From contig NZ_BLJF01000001.1 in the NCBI RefSeq assembly GCF_009932335.1, positions 3,410,001-3,474,000 on the forward strand: a stretch of 64,000 nucleotides of DNA. The letters run 5' to 3'. Made by a program: the position numbers and the translations under genes. This DNA is from Pseudomonas asiatica (GTDB taxonomy: Bacteria; Pseudomonadota; Gammaproteobacteria; Pseudomonadales; Pseudomonadaceae). Positions 37,377 through 45,917 of the stretch are shown here, piece by piece. Every line of letters begins with the position of its first letter. The stretch's first letter is position 1. The notes under the pieces were generated by a model. That model saw only the letters and a program-made list of their open reading frames with translations, was not told where the DNA came from and did no database searches.

Positions 37377-37515
37377 CTTGGGCAATCCTTGCAGGATGAA
37401 AGGGAGGTAGACAGCAGCACACGCAAATTTGATATATAGCAGGACGCCATTATGTTGTCGGTCGACAGCACCAACAATTTAACGGGTGCCGACGAAATAC
37501 AGCATATGCCGGGCT

Positions 37516-38409
37516 TCAGCCCACGTTGAGCTGGCTTTTGAGGAGGTCGCGGAAGGTCTGGATCAATGGCTCACGGCTGCGCCCGCGGCGAATGATCAGC
37601 GAGAACGGTGCCTGGTAGCCGAAGGTCGACGGCGACAGCACGCGCAAGTCGCCCTTGTCGACCCAGGCCTGGGCATAGTGCTCGGGCAGGTAGCCGATGT
37701 AGGCCCCGGACAGGATCAGGATCAACTGCGCCTCCATGCTCTCCACCGTCGCCGCGCTGTGCTTGAAGCCATGCCGGGCCAGTTCGGCCTGGCTCCAGTA
37801 GCCACGCCCGACCATGCGCTGCTGGGTCACCACCTGCTCGGGGATGCGCCGTTCGGCATACAACGGGTGGCGGCTGCTGCAGTACAGCCAGTGCTGCTCA
37901 CGGTACAGCGGCTGGTAGAGCAGCCCGCTCATGCGCGAGGAGAACGCCCCGATCGCCAGGTCCAGACGGTTGTCCTGCACGCCCAGTTGCAGCTCGTAAG
38001 GGCTGGATACCGACAAGTGCAGGTGCACCGCCGGGTGTTCCTGGCTGTAGGCGCCAATGGCTTCGGCCAGCGGCAAGGCCCTGTCACCGACCGTGGAATC
38101 GATCACCCCCAGGTTGAGGGTGCCACGCAACTCGCCCTTGAGGGCGGCGGCGTACTGTTCGAAGCCGTCCAGCTCGGCCAGCAGGCGCAGGGTTTCCTGG
38201 TGGAACAGCTCGCCCTTGCTGGTCAGGCTGAAGCCGCCACGGCCACGGTGGCACAGCACGATCCCCAGGGCACCTTCCAGCTGGCTCATGTAGGTGCTGA
38301 TGGCCGAGGTCGACAGGTTCAGCTCGCGCTGGGCATTGGCAAAGCCCTGGTGGCGCACCACGCTGACGAAGATGCGCAGCAGTTTCAGGTCGGGCAAGGT
38401 CGAGGCCAT
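37516..38409 (-). CDS. gbuR: LysR-family regulator, probable GbuR
   Basis: A 297-residue LTTR. HTH: LLRIFVSVVRHQGFANAQRELNLS and AISTYMSQLEGALG. It is divergent from gbuA with a 24-bp perfect palindrome between them, as for gbuR-gbuA in P. aeruginosa, where the regulator activates gbuA with 4-guanidinobutyrate. The symbol rests on that synteny, so the effector is inferred. Confidence 0.8.
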   Translation of the reverse strand: MASTLPDLKLLRIFVSVVRHQGFANAQRELNLSTSAISTYMSQLEGALGIVLCHRGRGGFSLTSKGELFHQETLRLLAELDGFEQYAAALKGELRGTLNLGVIDSTVGDRALPLAEAIGAYSQEHPAVHLHLSVSSPYELQLGVQDNRLDLAIGAFSSRMSGLLYQPLYREQHWLYCSSRHPLYAERRIPEQVVTQQRMVGRGYWSQAELARHGFKHSAATVESMEAQLILILSGAYIGYLPEHYAQAWVDKGDLRVLSPSTFGYQAPFSLIIRRGRSREPLIQTFRDLLKSQLNVG

Positions 38410-38463
38410 GGTGCAACGGTTCCGCAGGGGGTATTAGCGCGCAGTCTAACCGCTCTGCCGCCT

Positions 38464-38487
38464 TTAGTTCAGAAATTCCTGAACTAA
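38464..38487. promoter_or_regulatory. 24-bp perfect palindrome, candidate GbuR operator
   Basis: Arms TTAGTTCAG (38464-38472) and CTGAACTAA (38479-38487) are separated by AAATTC. It includes a T-N11-A LTTR core. It sits 54 bp from the regulator start and about 150 bp from gbuA. Confidence 0.65.
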
Positions 38488-38634
38488 GTATTTGCCGGTA
38501 GCGATTTTTCCCCGGCACTACCTTCAGCAGACTTGGCCGAAATGTCCCTGCCCGCCGGCAAGACCACACCTGGAAGGCGCGCGGCGGCACAGGTTCGAAC
38601 AAACAGAACAATCGACCGACTGATGAGGCCCACC

Positions 38635-39585
38635 GTGGACAAGATCCTCCACCAACCACTGGGCGGCAACGAAATGCCGCGTTTCGGCGGCATCGCCACC
38701 ATGCTCCGTCTCCCCCACCTGCAAAGTGCCCAAGGCCTGGACGCCGCCTTCATCGGCGTGCCACTGGACATCGGTACTTCGCTGCGCTCCGGCACCCGTT
38801 TCGGCCCGCGTCAGATCCGCGCCGAATCGGTGATGATCCGCCCGTACAACATGGCCACGGGAGCTGCACCGTTCGACTCGCTCTCGGTGGCCGACATCGG
38901 TGACGTGGCGATCAACACCTTCAACCTGCTGGACGCCGTGCGCATCATCGAAGAAGCGTATGACGAGATCCTCGAGCACAACATCATCCCGCTGACCCTG
39001 GGTGGCGACCACACCATCACCCTGCCGATCCTGCGCGCGCTGCACAAGAAGCACGGCAAGATCGGCCTGGTGCACATCGATGCCCACGCCGACGTCAACG
39101 ACCACATGTTCGGCGAGAAGATTGCCCACGGCACCACCTTCCGCCGTGCCGTGGAAGAAGGCCTGCTCGATTGCGAGCGCGTGGTGCAGATCGGCCTGCG
39201 CGCCCAGGGCTACACCGCCGATGACTTCAACTGGAGCCGCCGCCAGGGCTTCCGTGTAGTCCAGGCCGAAGAGTGCTGGCACAAGTCGCTGGAACCGCTG
39301 ATGGCCGAAGTGCGCGAAAAGGTCGGCGGTGGCCCGGTGTACCTGTCGTTCGACATCGATGGCATCGACCCGGCCTGGGCTCCCGGCACCGGTACCCCGG
39401 AAATCGGCGGCTTGACCACCATCCAGGCGATGGAGATCATTCGCGGCTGCCACGGCCTGGACCTGATCGGCTGTGACCTCGTCGAAGTCTCCCCGCCTTA
39501 CGACACCACCGGCAACACCTCGCTGCTCGGTGCCAACCTGCTGTTCGAGATGCTCTGCGTGCTACCGGGCGTAGTGCGTCGTTAA
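38635..39585 (+). CDS. gbuA: Guanidinobutyrase (agmatinase-family ureohydrolase)
   Basis: A 316-residue Mn-dependent ureohydrolase. Motifs: GGDHTITLP, VHIDAHADVND and SFDIDGIDPAWAPGTGTPE. These supply the two histidines and four aspartates that bind two Mn ions. The sequence from DKILHQPLGGNEMPRFGGIA onward is very close to P. aeruginosa GbuA, which hydrolyses 4-guanidinobutyrate to GABA and urea. GTG 38635 with GAGG upstream is preferred; ATG 38623 is an alternative. The neighbours, a LysR gene and a symporter, fit the gbu cluster. Agmatinase activity cannot be excluded from sequence alone. Confidence 0.9.
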   Translation: MDKILHQPLGGNEMPRFGGIATMLRLPHLQSAQGLDAAFIGVPLDIGTSLRSGTRFGPRQIRAESVMIRPYNMATGAAPFDSLSVADIGDVAINTFNLLDAVRIIEEAYDEILEHNIIPLTLGGDHTITLPILRALHKKHGKIGLVHIDAHADVNDHMFGEKIAHGTTFRRAVEEGLLDCERVVQIGLRAQGYTADDFNWSRRQGFRVVQAEECWHKSLEPLMAEVREKVGGGPVYLSFDIDGIDPAWAPGTGTPEIGGLTTIQAMEIIRGCHGLDLIGCDLVEVSPPYDTTGNTSLLGANLLFEMLCVLPGVVRR

Positions 39586-39718
39586 TACCGCTATACCCCG
39601 GCAGGAGCCATGAGGGAGGGCCACAGAGGCCCGCCAACAACACGACAAGACCGCCGGGCGCCGTGAACCCGCCCGCGTGGTCGATCTCGCCATAATAAAG
39701 ATAATCGGGAGACCCCCA

Positions 39719-41098
39719 ATGGCCTTGGACATCATTGTTGTAATGATCTATACCGCCGGCATGCTCGGGCTTGGCTGGTACGGCATGCGGCGCGCGAAAA
39801 CCCATGAGGACTACCTGGTGGCCGGGCGCAACCTCGGCCCGGTCCTGTACATGGGCACCATGGCCACCACCGTACTCGGTGGCGCTTCCACCGTCGGCAC
39901 CGTACGCCTGGGCTACGTCCACGGCATCTCCGGCTTCTGGCTGTGCGCAGCCCTGGGCCTGGGCATCATCGCCCTCAACCTGTTGCTGGCCAAACCCTTG
40001 CTGCGCCTGCGCATCTTCACCGTGACCCAGGTGCTGGAACAGCGCTACAACCCGGCCGCACGCCAGGCCAGCGCCGTGATCATGCTGGCCTACGCACTGA
40101 TGATCGGCGTTACCTCGACCCTGGCCATGGCCACCGTATTGCAGGTGCTGCTCGACCTGCCGTTCTGGGCCTCGCTGCTGCTGGGCGGTGGTGTGGTGGT
40201 GCTGTACTCGACCATTGGCGGCATGTGGTCGCTGACGCTGACCGACATCGTCCAGTTCGTGATCAAGACCGTCGGCCTGATGTTCATCCTGCTGCCTGTG
40301 TGCCTGTACAAGGCCGGTGGCTGGGACACCCTGGTGGCCAAGCTGCCGGCGGCCAGCTTCCAGCTGACCACCATTGGCTGGGACACCATCATCACCTACT
40401 TCCTGATCTACTTCTTCGGCATCCTCATCGGCCAGGACATCTGGCAGCGGGTGTTCACTGCCCGTGACGAGAAGGTCTGCCAGCGTGCCGGCACCACCGC
40501 CGGTGTGTACTGCATACTGTACGGCCTGGCCTGCGCCGCGATCGGCATGGCTGCGCATGTGCTGATGCCCGACCTGGCCAACCCGAACAATGCCTTTGCC
40601 GAGATGATCAAGACCACGCTGCCCGATGGCATCCGTGGCCTGCTGATGGCAGCGGCGCTAGCCGCCATGATGTCCACCGCCAGCGCCGGCCTGCTGGCTG
40701 CGTCCACCACCCTGACCGAAGACCTGCTGCCCAAACTGCGTGGCGGCAAGGCGTCGAGCCTGGGCGTCAGCCGCCTGTTCACCCTGCTCACCGGCCTGGT
40801 GGTGCTGGGCATTGCCCTGGTGGTGAACGATGTGATCAACGCCCTGACCCTGGCCTACAACCTGCTGGTCGGCGGTATGCTGATCCCGCTGATCGGGGCG
40901 ATTTTCTGGAAGCGCGCTACCACCGCCGGGGCTATCGCCAGCATGTCGCTGGGCTTTGCCACCGCGCTGCTGTTCATGTTCAAGGATGGGCTGGAGGCCA
41001 ATACGCCGATCTACTACAGCCTGGCGGTTGGTCTGGTGAGCTTTGTGGTGGTCAGCCTGATATCGCGTAAATCGGTGGCGGCGGTTAAGCTGGCCTGA
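39719..41098 (+). CDS. Sodium:solute symporter (SSS family)
   Basis: A 459-residue SSS-family transporter with about 13 helices. N-terminal LGWYGMRRAKTHEDYLVAGRNLG and the family stretch VLYSTIGGMWSLTLTDIVQF are present. It follows gbuA by 133 bp on the same strand and matches the place of PA1418 beside gbuA. Uptake of 4-guanidinobutyrate or a related compound is likely. ATG 39719 follows GGGAGACCCCCA. Confidence 0.88.
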   Translation: MALDIIVVMIYTAGMLGLGWYGMRRAKTHEDYLVAGRNLGPVLYMGTMATTVLGGASTVGTVRLGYVHGISGFWLCAALGLGIIALNLLLAKPLLRLRIFTVTQVLEQRYNPAARQASAVIMLAYALMIGVTSTLAMATVLQVLLDLPFWASLLLGGGVVVLYSTIGGMWSLTLTDIVQFVIKTVGLMFILLPVCLYKAGGWDTLVAKLPAASFQLTTIGWDTIITYFLIYFFGILIGQDIWQRVFTARDEKVCQRAGTTAGVYCILYGLACAAIGMAAHVLMPDLANPNNAFAEMIKTTLPDGIRGLLMAAALAAMMSTASAGLLAASTTLTEDLLPKLRGGKASSLGVSRLFTLLTGLVVLGIALVVNDVINALTLAYNLLVGGMLIPLIGAIFWKRATTAGAIASMSLGFATALLFMFKDGLEANTPIYYSLAVGLVSFVVVSLISRKSVAAVKLA

Positions 41099-41110
41099 TA
41101 GGTCCCGGCT

Positions 41111-41224
41111 GCCTTTACTGGCCCTTTCGCGGGTAAACCCGCTCCTACAGGAATATCACAGGCCTCGAGTGCTGTGGGGTACCTGTGGGAGCGGGCAAGC
41201 CGGCGAAGAGGCCGGTACAGGCAA
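41111..41224. repeat. REP pair (GCGGGTAAACCCGC / GCCGGCGAAGAGGCC type)
   Basis: Inverted arms TGGCCCTTTCGCGGGTAAAC and GAAGAGGCCGGTACAGGC have a mismatched centre. The pair lies between the convergent symporter gene and the 42-aa gene. Confidence 0.85.
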
Positions 41225-41242
41225 CACACAACTGGCAGACAC

Positions 41243-41284
41243 TAAAAGGCCACTGCACCCACCCAGGTGCAGCGGCCTTTGTCT
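41243..41284 (-). terminator. Intrinsic terminator of the 42-aa gene
   Basis: On the minus strand the hairpin AAAGGCC-GCTGCACC/GGTGCAG-TGGCC is followed by TTTTAG. It lies directly after the 42-aa stop. The complement strand also has a T-run, so it may serve the symporter transcript too. Confidence 0.88.
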
Positions 41285-41287
41285 GTA

Positions 41288-41416
41288 TCAGCGACGACGC
41301 GGTTGGCGTTTGCGCTGCTCTTCATCAGTCGGGATCGGCACCGGCTGCAAGGGTGGTGGAATCAGCCCCAAGGCGACAGCCAGGTCATGGAGCCAGTTGG
41401 ACAGTGGTTTATTCAT
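41288..41416 (-). CDS. Small protein, 42 aa, PA1414-like (SicX locus homologue)
   Basis: The ATG at 41416 follows the strong site AAGGGGG, and the frame runs 42 codons to TGA at 41290-41288. The product starts MNKPLSNWLHDLAVALGLIP, contains PPLQPVPIPTDEEQ and ends in a basic RKRQPRRR. As I recall, this matches the PA1414 protein family of Pseudomonas. In P. aeruginosa the PA1414 transcript is Anr-dependent and gives rise to the small RNA SicX, which acts on anaerobic ubiquinone genes. Here a perfect Anr/FNR box lies upstream at 41531-41544 and an intrinsic terminator follows, so the whole locus is preserved. The proximity to gbuA fits PA1414-PA1421 synteny. Whether the peptide, the RNA or both are functional is open. 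Confidence 0.8.
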   Translation of the reverse strand: MNKPLSNWLHDLAVALGLIPPPLQPVPIPTDEEQRKRQPRRR

Positions 41417-41505
41417 AATGCCCCCTTGACGGGTCAGCCTCACGGCAATTCAATCCTGCGATGTTTCATACAGATCATAGCCCTATGTCCTGTATTACGC
41501 ATGCC
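41417..41505 (-). ncRNA. Leader / possible SicX-like sRNA region
   Basis: The segment between the probable start site (about 41496-41505, estimated from the Anr box) and the 42-aa ATG is about 85 nt. In P. aeruginosa the sRNA SicX derives from the corresponding transcript. I cannot define its ends or confirm conserved RNA structure. Confidence 0.35.
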
Positions 41506-41530
41506 TCTAAAGCTACAGATACGGGCCATT

Positions 41531-41544
41531 TTGATACGGATCAA
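41531..41544 (-). promoter_or_regulatory. Perfect Anr/FNR box
   Basis: TTGATACGGATCAA is an exact TTGAT-N4-ATCAA match. It lies about 115-128 bp upstream of the 42-aa start, overlapping the 3' end of the neighbouring lysR gene. A possible -10 (TTTAGA on the minus strand, 41511-41506) would put the start site about 38 bp from the box centre, close to the class II distance of 41.5. Confidence 0.8.
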
Positions 41545-42434
41545 GCCGTAACGGCGCATTCCGACGACTGGTTAATCGTTTCGCTTTGTTGCAGGTCGAT
41601 CCAGGCCTGCAAATTTGCCCCGCGCATGCCCTGGCGCCACATCAACCAAGTGACCGCCTGATCGAACGGTGCCTGCAGCTGGTGCACCCGCACCCGGTCG
41701 CGCCCGGGCAGGCTGTCGAGCATCGACCTGGCCATCATCGCCACACCCGCGCCAGCGATCACGCAGGCCAGCATACTCTGGTACGACTCGATCTCCATCA
41801 CCCTGCCCATGGGCGTATGGGCATGGGCATACCAGGCCTCCAGGCGCATACGGTACGAGCAGCCCTGGCGGAAGGTGAACACCGCCTTGCCGGCCACATC
41901 CTTGGCAGTGTGTACCGCAGGGTGCTCGGGGCTGGTGATCAGCACCAACTGCTCATCGCAAAGCGGCACGCCATCCAGCCCGGCCAGGCTCGGTGGCCCG
42001 TCCACCAGGGCCGCGTCCAAGGTGTGGTTGAGCAGGCCTTCCAGCAACTCGCCACTGGGCGCCGCACGCACCTGCAAGTTAACCGCCGGGTAGGCCTGGT
42101 GATAACGCGCCAGCAACCCCGGCAAATGGGTCGCCGCCGTGCTGTACATGGTCCCCAGCACGAAGTCCCCGGCCGGTTGGCCGCCCCGCACGGCGGCCAG
42201 CGCCTCGTCGCGCAAGGCTGACATGCGGTTGGCGTAATCCAGCAGCACCTTGCCCGCGGGCGACAGCTGCAGGCGCTGGCGCTCGCGCAGGAACAGCTCG
42301 ACACCCAGTTGCTCTTCAAGCTGGCGCAAGCGCGTCGACAGGTTCGACGGCACCCGATGCAGGCGCTCTGCGGCGCGGGTGACCGAACCTTCCTCGGCCA
42401 CGGCCTGGAAGATACGCAGTTGGCTGAATTCCAC
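41541..42434 (-). CDS. LysR-family regulator
   Basis: A 297-residue LTTR. HTH: LRIFQAVAEEGSVTRAAERLHRVP and NLSTRLRQLEEQLGVELF. The start is GTG at 42434 with GGAGA upstream; TTG 42446 is an alternative. It is divergent from an MFS transporter with an LTTR-like box between them, so regulation of that exporter is likely. Its last bases overlap the Anr box of the next locus. Confidence 0.87.
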   Translation of the reverse strand: MEFSQLRIFQAVAEEGSVTRAAERLHRVPSNLSTRLRQLEEQLGVELFLRERQRLQLSPAGKVLLDYANRMSALRDEALAAVRGGQPAGDFVLGTMYSTAATHLPGLLARYHQAYPAVNLQVRAAPSGELLEGLLNHTLDAALVDGPPSLAGLDGVPLCDEQLVLITSPEHPAVHTAKDVAGKAVFTFRQGCSYRMRLEAWYAHAHTPMGRVMEIESYQSMLACVIAGAGVAMMARSMLDSLPGRDRVRVHQLQAPFDQAVTWLMWRQGMRGANLQAWIDLQQSETINQSSECAVTA

Positions 42435-42470
42435 GGTATTCTCCAAAACAGAACAACTTGATCATCATTA

Positions 42471-42485
42471 TTCAATTTTATTGAA
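42471..42485. promoter_or_regulatory. Candidate LTTR box
   Basis: TTCAATTTTATTGAA is a perfect 6+3+6 palindrome with the T-N11-A pattern, between the divergent lysR and MFS starts. Confidence 0.55.
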
Positions 42486-42540
42486 AAAGAAACCGCCCTA
42501 ACCTGCCAGCCATCGCTTACATCCGTGCAGGAGACTTGTC

Positions 42541-43713
42541 ATGTCGCCACTCATTCAACTGCTGGCCAGCGCCGTGGCGCTGATGATGGCCATGGGCATC
42601 GGCCGTTTCGCCCTGACCCCGCAGCTGCCGCAACTGATCGCCGAAGGCCAGTTCGACCTGACGGTCGCCGGGCTGGTGGCCGCAGCCAACTACCTGGGTT
42701 ACTTCATCGGCGCGGTAGATGCCATGTTCGCCCGCTCGCCGGGCCAGGTGCGCCTGCGCCTGCACGGCGGGCTGTGGCTTTGCGTACTGCTGACTCTGGC
42801 CTCATGGGCCGCAGACGGGTTCTGGAGCCACCTGCTGCTGCGCTTCGGCACCGGCGTGGCCAGCGCCTGGGGGCTGGTGATGATCACCAGCCTGAGCCAA
42901 CAGGTGGCCAATGCCGACAACCGCCAGCGCCTGGGTGCCCTGGTGTTCGCGGGGCCCGGCCTGGGCATTGCGCTGACTGGTTTGCTGGCGCTGGTGGCGC
43001 ATTTGTGGGGGCTCGGCTCGGCAGCACTGTGGCTGATCTATGCCGTGGCCGCGCTGGTGATGCTGCTGGCGGTGCGGCCTTGGCTGCCCAGGGCGCTGCA
43101 AGCCGCGCCGGTATCGCCCGCTGCACACCTAGGCCCGACCCGAAGTGTCGGCATCGGTCGCCTGGGGCTGGTATATGCGCTGTATGGCGTAGGTTACATC
43201 CTGCCGGCCACCTTCCTGTCGCAGATGGCCAACCAGCAGTTCCACGGGCAGTGGCTCGCAGACCTGTTCTGGCCGGCATTCGGCCTGGCGGCGGCGCTGG
43301 GGGTTCTGCTCGTGAGCCTGCGGCGTGGCGCCCGAACTGCGACCTGGCTCACCGCCACCCTGTGGCTGCAGGGGCTGGGTGTGCTGGCCTGCCTGATGGG
43401 CGGAGGTGTCGGGCTGGCGTTGGGCGTGGTGCTTTGTGGCGGGCCATTCCTGGCCTGCATGCAACTGGTGATGCAACGTTCGCGGGAGCTGGCGCCGCAT
43501 GCCACGCAGCGCAATGCCGGGCTGCTGACAGCCTGCTTTGCCCTGGGGCAGTTGAGCGGGCCGCTGCTGGCAGCGGTCAGCAGCCATTACAGCGGCGGGT
43601 TGCAGCCCGCGCTGATGGTGGCCGCGGGTGGGTTGGTGGTGGCTGGGGGGCTGGTGCTGTTTGGCAGCTCTGCACAGCAGGGCAACGCCTGTCAGGCCAA
43701 GGCTGCATCCTGA
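42541..43713 (+). CDS. YbfB/YjiJ-family MFS transporter
   Basis: A 390-residue transporter with about 12 helices. The N-terminal AMGIGRFALTPQLPQLIAEG and NYLGYFIGAVDA are characteristic of the YbfB/YjiJ family. Substrate unknown. ATG follows CAGGAGACTTGTC. It is probably controlled by the divergent LysR. A REP pair follows its stop. Confidence 0.88.
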   Translation: MSPLIQLLASAVALMMAMGIGRFALTPQLPQLIAEGQFDLTVAGLVAAANYLGYFIGAVDAMFARSPGQVRLRLHGGLWLCVLLTLASWAADGFWSHLLLRFGTGVASAWGLVMITSLSQQVANADNRQRLGALVFAGPGLGIALTGLLALVAHLWGLGSAALWLIYAVAALVMLLAVRPWLPRALQAAPVSPAAHLGPTRSVGIGRLGLVYALYGVGYILPATFLSQMANQQFHGQWLADLFWPAFGLAAALGVLLVSLRRGARTATWLTATLWLQGLGVLACLMGGGVGLALGVVLCGGPFLACMQLVMQRSRELAPHATQRNAGLLTACFALGQLSGPLLAAVSSHYSGGLQPALMVAAGGLVVAGGLVLFGSSAQQGNACQAKAAS

Positions 43714-43723
43714 ATCGTGACTG

Positions 43724-43833
43724 TCTGTGCCGGCCTCTTCGCGGGCTCGCCCGCTCCCACAGGGGCCGCAAAATCTTCAAGACCTGTGCAGTACCTGTGG
43801 GAGCGGGCAAGCCCGCGAAGAGGCCGGTACAGG
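43724..43833. repeat. REP pair (GAGCGGGCAAGCCCGCGAAGAGGCC type)
   Basis: Inverted arms CTGTGCCGGCCTCTTCGCGG and CCGCGAAGAGGCCGGTACAG lie between convergent MFS and EamA genes. Confidence 0.9.
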
Positions 43834-43840
43834 TTATCGA

Positions 43841-44767
43841 TCATCCCACAATCCGCCGCAATTGCTGCTTGACCCAAGGCTCGGCACTCACCAGCACCAC
43901 CCCCAGCAGCACCATCAACGCACCAACCACAAAGTTCAGGCTAAGCGGCTCATCCAGCAACAAAACGCCAAAGGTCACCCCGAACAGCGGGGTGATGAAC
44001 GAGAACACTGCCAGGTTCGACGCCAGGTATTTGCGCAGCAACCAGAACCAGGTCAGGTAGCTGATGAACGACACCACAATCCCCTGGAACAGCACGCTGC
44101 CCATCGCCAGCGGCGTCAGCGTCACCGCGCCGATCTGGCCGCTGAGCAAGGCAATCAGCAGCAACCCGGCAAAGCCCACCGCCAGCTGATAGAACAGGGT
44201 CAGGGTCGCTGGTGCTTCCGACAGCCGCGAGCAGCGCACCACCACCGTGGTCGCCCCCCAGGCCAGCCCGGCGATCACGCCAAAGGCATCCCCCAGCAGG
44301 GTGCGGCCATCCATGTGCTCGAACGACATGCCGCCGGCAAACGCCATGGCAATACCGCCGAAGGCCAACAGGATCCCAAGCCATTGCAGCAGCCGCAGGC
44401 GTTCGCTGGGCAGCCTGAAATGCAGGCCCAACGCGGTGAACACCGGCGCGGTATAGAGGAACACCGACATGTGCGCCGCCGAGGTCAGCTTCAGCCCCTC
44501 GGCAATGAACAGGAACTCCAGGCCGAACAACCCGCCCGCCACCACCCCGGCACGCCAGGTGCTGCCGACCTGCTCCCAGCCCCCGCGCCAGCACAGCATC
44601 AGGCCCACCAGGACGGCGGCGATGCCGTTGCGCAGGGCCGCCTGCATCACCGGCGCGATATCGATGGCAGCAGTCTTGATCAGGACCTGCTGGCAGCCCC
44701 AGATCAGGCACAGCCCCAGCATCACCTGAAAGGCAAAGGCATCAGGGTTCTTGCGGGCCGCGCTCAT
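43841..44767 (-). CDS. EamA/DMT-family transporter
   Basis: A 308-residue exporter with ten helices in two EamA repeats (MLGLCLIWGCQQVLIK; FSFITPLFGVTFGVLLLDEPL). ATG 44767 has GAGG 11 bases upstream. Substrate unknown. It is transcribed away from the DUF2513-like gene with 107 bp between and has no clear terminator before the REP pair. Confidence 0.87.
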   Translation of the reverse strand: MSAARKNPDAFAFQVMLGLCLIWGCQQVLIKTAAIDIAPVMQAALRNGIAAVLVGLMLCWRGGWEQVGSTWRAGVVAGGLFGLEFLFIAEGLKLTSAAHMSVFLYTAPVFTALGLHFRLPSERLRLLQWLGILLAFGGIAMAFAGGMSFEHMDGRTLLGDAFGVIAGLAWGATTVVVRCSRLSEAPATLTLFYQLAVGFAGLLLIALLSGQIGAVTLTPLAMGSVLFQGIVVSFISYLTWFWLLRKYLASNLAVFSFITPLFGVTFGVLLLDEPLSLNFVVGALMVLLGVVLVSAEPWVKQQLRRIVG

Positions 44768-44874
44768 GAGCGGGCCTCTGCGGTGGTCATTGGCATGGGC
44801 GAGGGCTCGGCAGTTATTCAGGAACTACCGATTATCGGGTTTCCATGGCCGCCCTTGCCAGCCTCAAAACGACC

Positions 44875-45270
44875 TCAGGCGATCTGTGCCTTCGCCGACA
44901 CCTGCTCGAAGGTGGTTTCATCCAGCGCATCCTCCTGCTCGTCCAGCACCTGGCGCGGGTGCTCGAAGCCGGGGATGCTGCTGTCGATCAGGCTCATCAA
45001 CCGCGAGCCTCGTTCGGTCAGCACGAAATTCTCGCCATTGCCGCCATCTTCTTCGGGTCGGGTTTCGATGAAACCACGCTCGAACAACAGCCTCTCGTAC
45101 TCGCAGGCACGGGTTTTCAGGTGGTCCAGGTCGCCCACCGGCTCCCCCTTGGCAGCCAGTGCCGCAGCGTGCTGCTCGGCATAGGGGCGTGGCGTGAAGC
45201 TGTGACCGGCGCCGTTCTGCACCTCGTGCAGCAAACGCTCGATCAGGTCCCAGTCGTAGGCGATGCTCAT
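44875..45270 (-). CDS. Unrecognised 131-aa protein, DUF2513-like
   Basis: A 131-residue soluble protein. The N-terminal YDWDLIERLLHEVQNGAG is reminiscent of DUF2513, whose members look like winged-helix proteins. The middle (HLKTRACEYERLLFERGFIE) would be a recognition-type helix followed by a beta hairpin. The tail (VLDEQEDALDETTFEQVSAKAQIA) is acidic. There is no membrane segment. ATG 45270 is the first with a sensible N-terminus; upstream codons are out of context. I cannot name its role. Confidence 0.65.
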   Translation of the reverse strand: MSIAYDWDLIERLLHEVQNGAGHSFTPRPYAEQHAAALAAKGEPVGDLDHLKTRACEYERLLFERGFIETRPEEDGGNGENFVLTERGSRLMSLIDSSIPGFEHPRQVLDEQEDALDETTFEQVSAKAQIA

Positions 45271-45519
45271 GGCTACGGGCTCCTGCTGTGGACGGAAGGT
45301 GTACACAGGTTGGGACCTGCCGAGGTTGCCCGGCGTTCCGAAATATCTCAGCGCTGGCGTTGATGTGCTTGCATGTACTGGCGCAGCAACTGGCTCACAA
45401 GGCCAGGTCAGTTGCCCAACTGGGGACAGGCTGACCATGAAGTGCCACCGGTCGAAGGCGCTGAACTAACGGCCAGGCACATGCCTCCACCGGGCATCAC
45501 CACCGCCGGAGGTAGAAGA

Positions 45520-45792
45520 ATGAAACTGCTGCTGCCCATTGCCTGTGCCACTGCCCTGTCCTGCGCCCTGCCCGCCTGGGCCTGCACACCGGAAGAAGCA
45601 ACGCAGAAACGCGAAGAGCTGGCCGGGTTGGTCACCCAGTTGACCGAGCAGAACCCGCAGAAGGCCAAGGAGATCAATGACGAGCTTCAAGGGATGGAGC
45701 TGGGCACGGCTAGCAAGGATTTGCCCGACAAGTGTCAGCTGATCGACAAGCGGATCAAGGAGTTGAAAGAGGCGGAGAAAAAGGCTGAATAG
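45520..45792 (+). CDS. Small secreted helical protein, 90 aa
   Basis: A signal peptide (CATALSCALPAWAC, cleavage near residue 21) precedes a charged alpha-helical mature part (EEATQKREELAGLVTQLTEQ ... KRIKELKEAEKKAE). Two cysteines, one right after cleavage and one in DKCQLI, could form a disulfide. ATG 45520 follows CGGAGGTAGAAG. It is probably periplasmic. Function unknown. Confidence 0.78.
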   Translation: MKLLLPIACATALSCALPAWACTPEEATQKREELAGLVTQLTEQNPQKAKEINDELQGMELGTASKDLPDKCQLIDKRIKELKEAEKKAE

Positions 45793-45798
45793 AGGTCG

Positions 45799-45900
45799 CC
45801 TGTGCTGGCCCCTTCGCGGGCACGCCCGCTCCCACAGGGATAACACAGCCTTCGATATCTGTGATTATCCTGTGGGAGCAGGCGTGCCCGCGAAGAAACC
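45799..45900. repeat. REP pair (GTGGGAGCAGGCGTGCCCGCGAAG type)
   Basis: Inverted arms CTTCGCGGGCACGCCCGCTC and CAGGCGTGCCCGCGAAG lie between convergent genes. Confidence 0.86.
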
Positions 45901-45917
45901 AACAGCGCTACTGAAGG

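Noticed and set aside
38524..39453. 309-codon open frame on the minus strand
   Set aside because: It is antisense to gbuA, whose metal-binding motifs leave no doubt about the coding strand.
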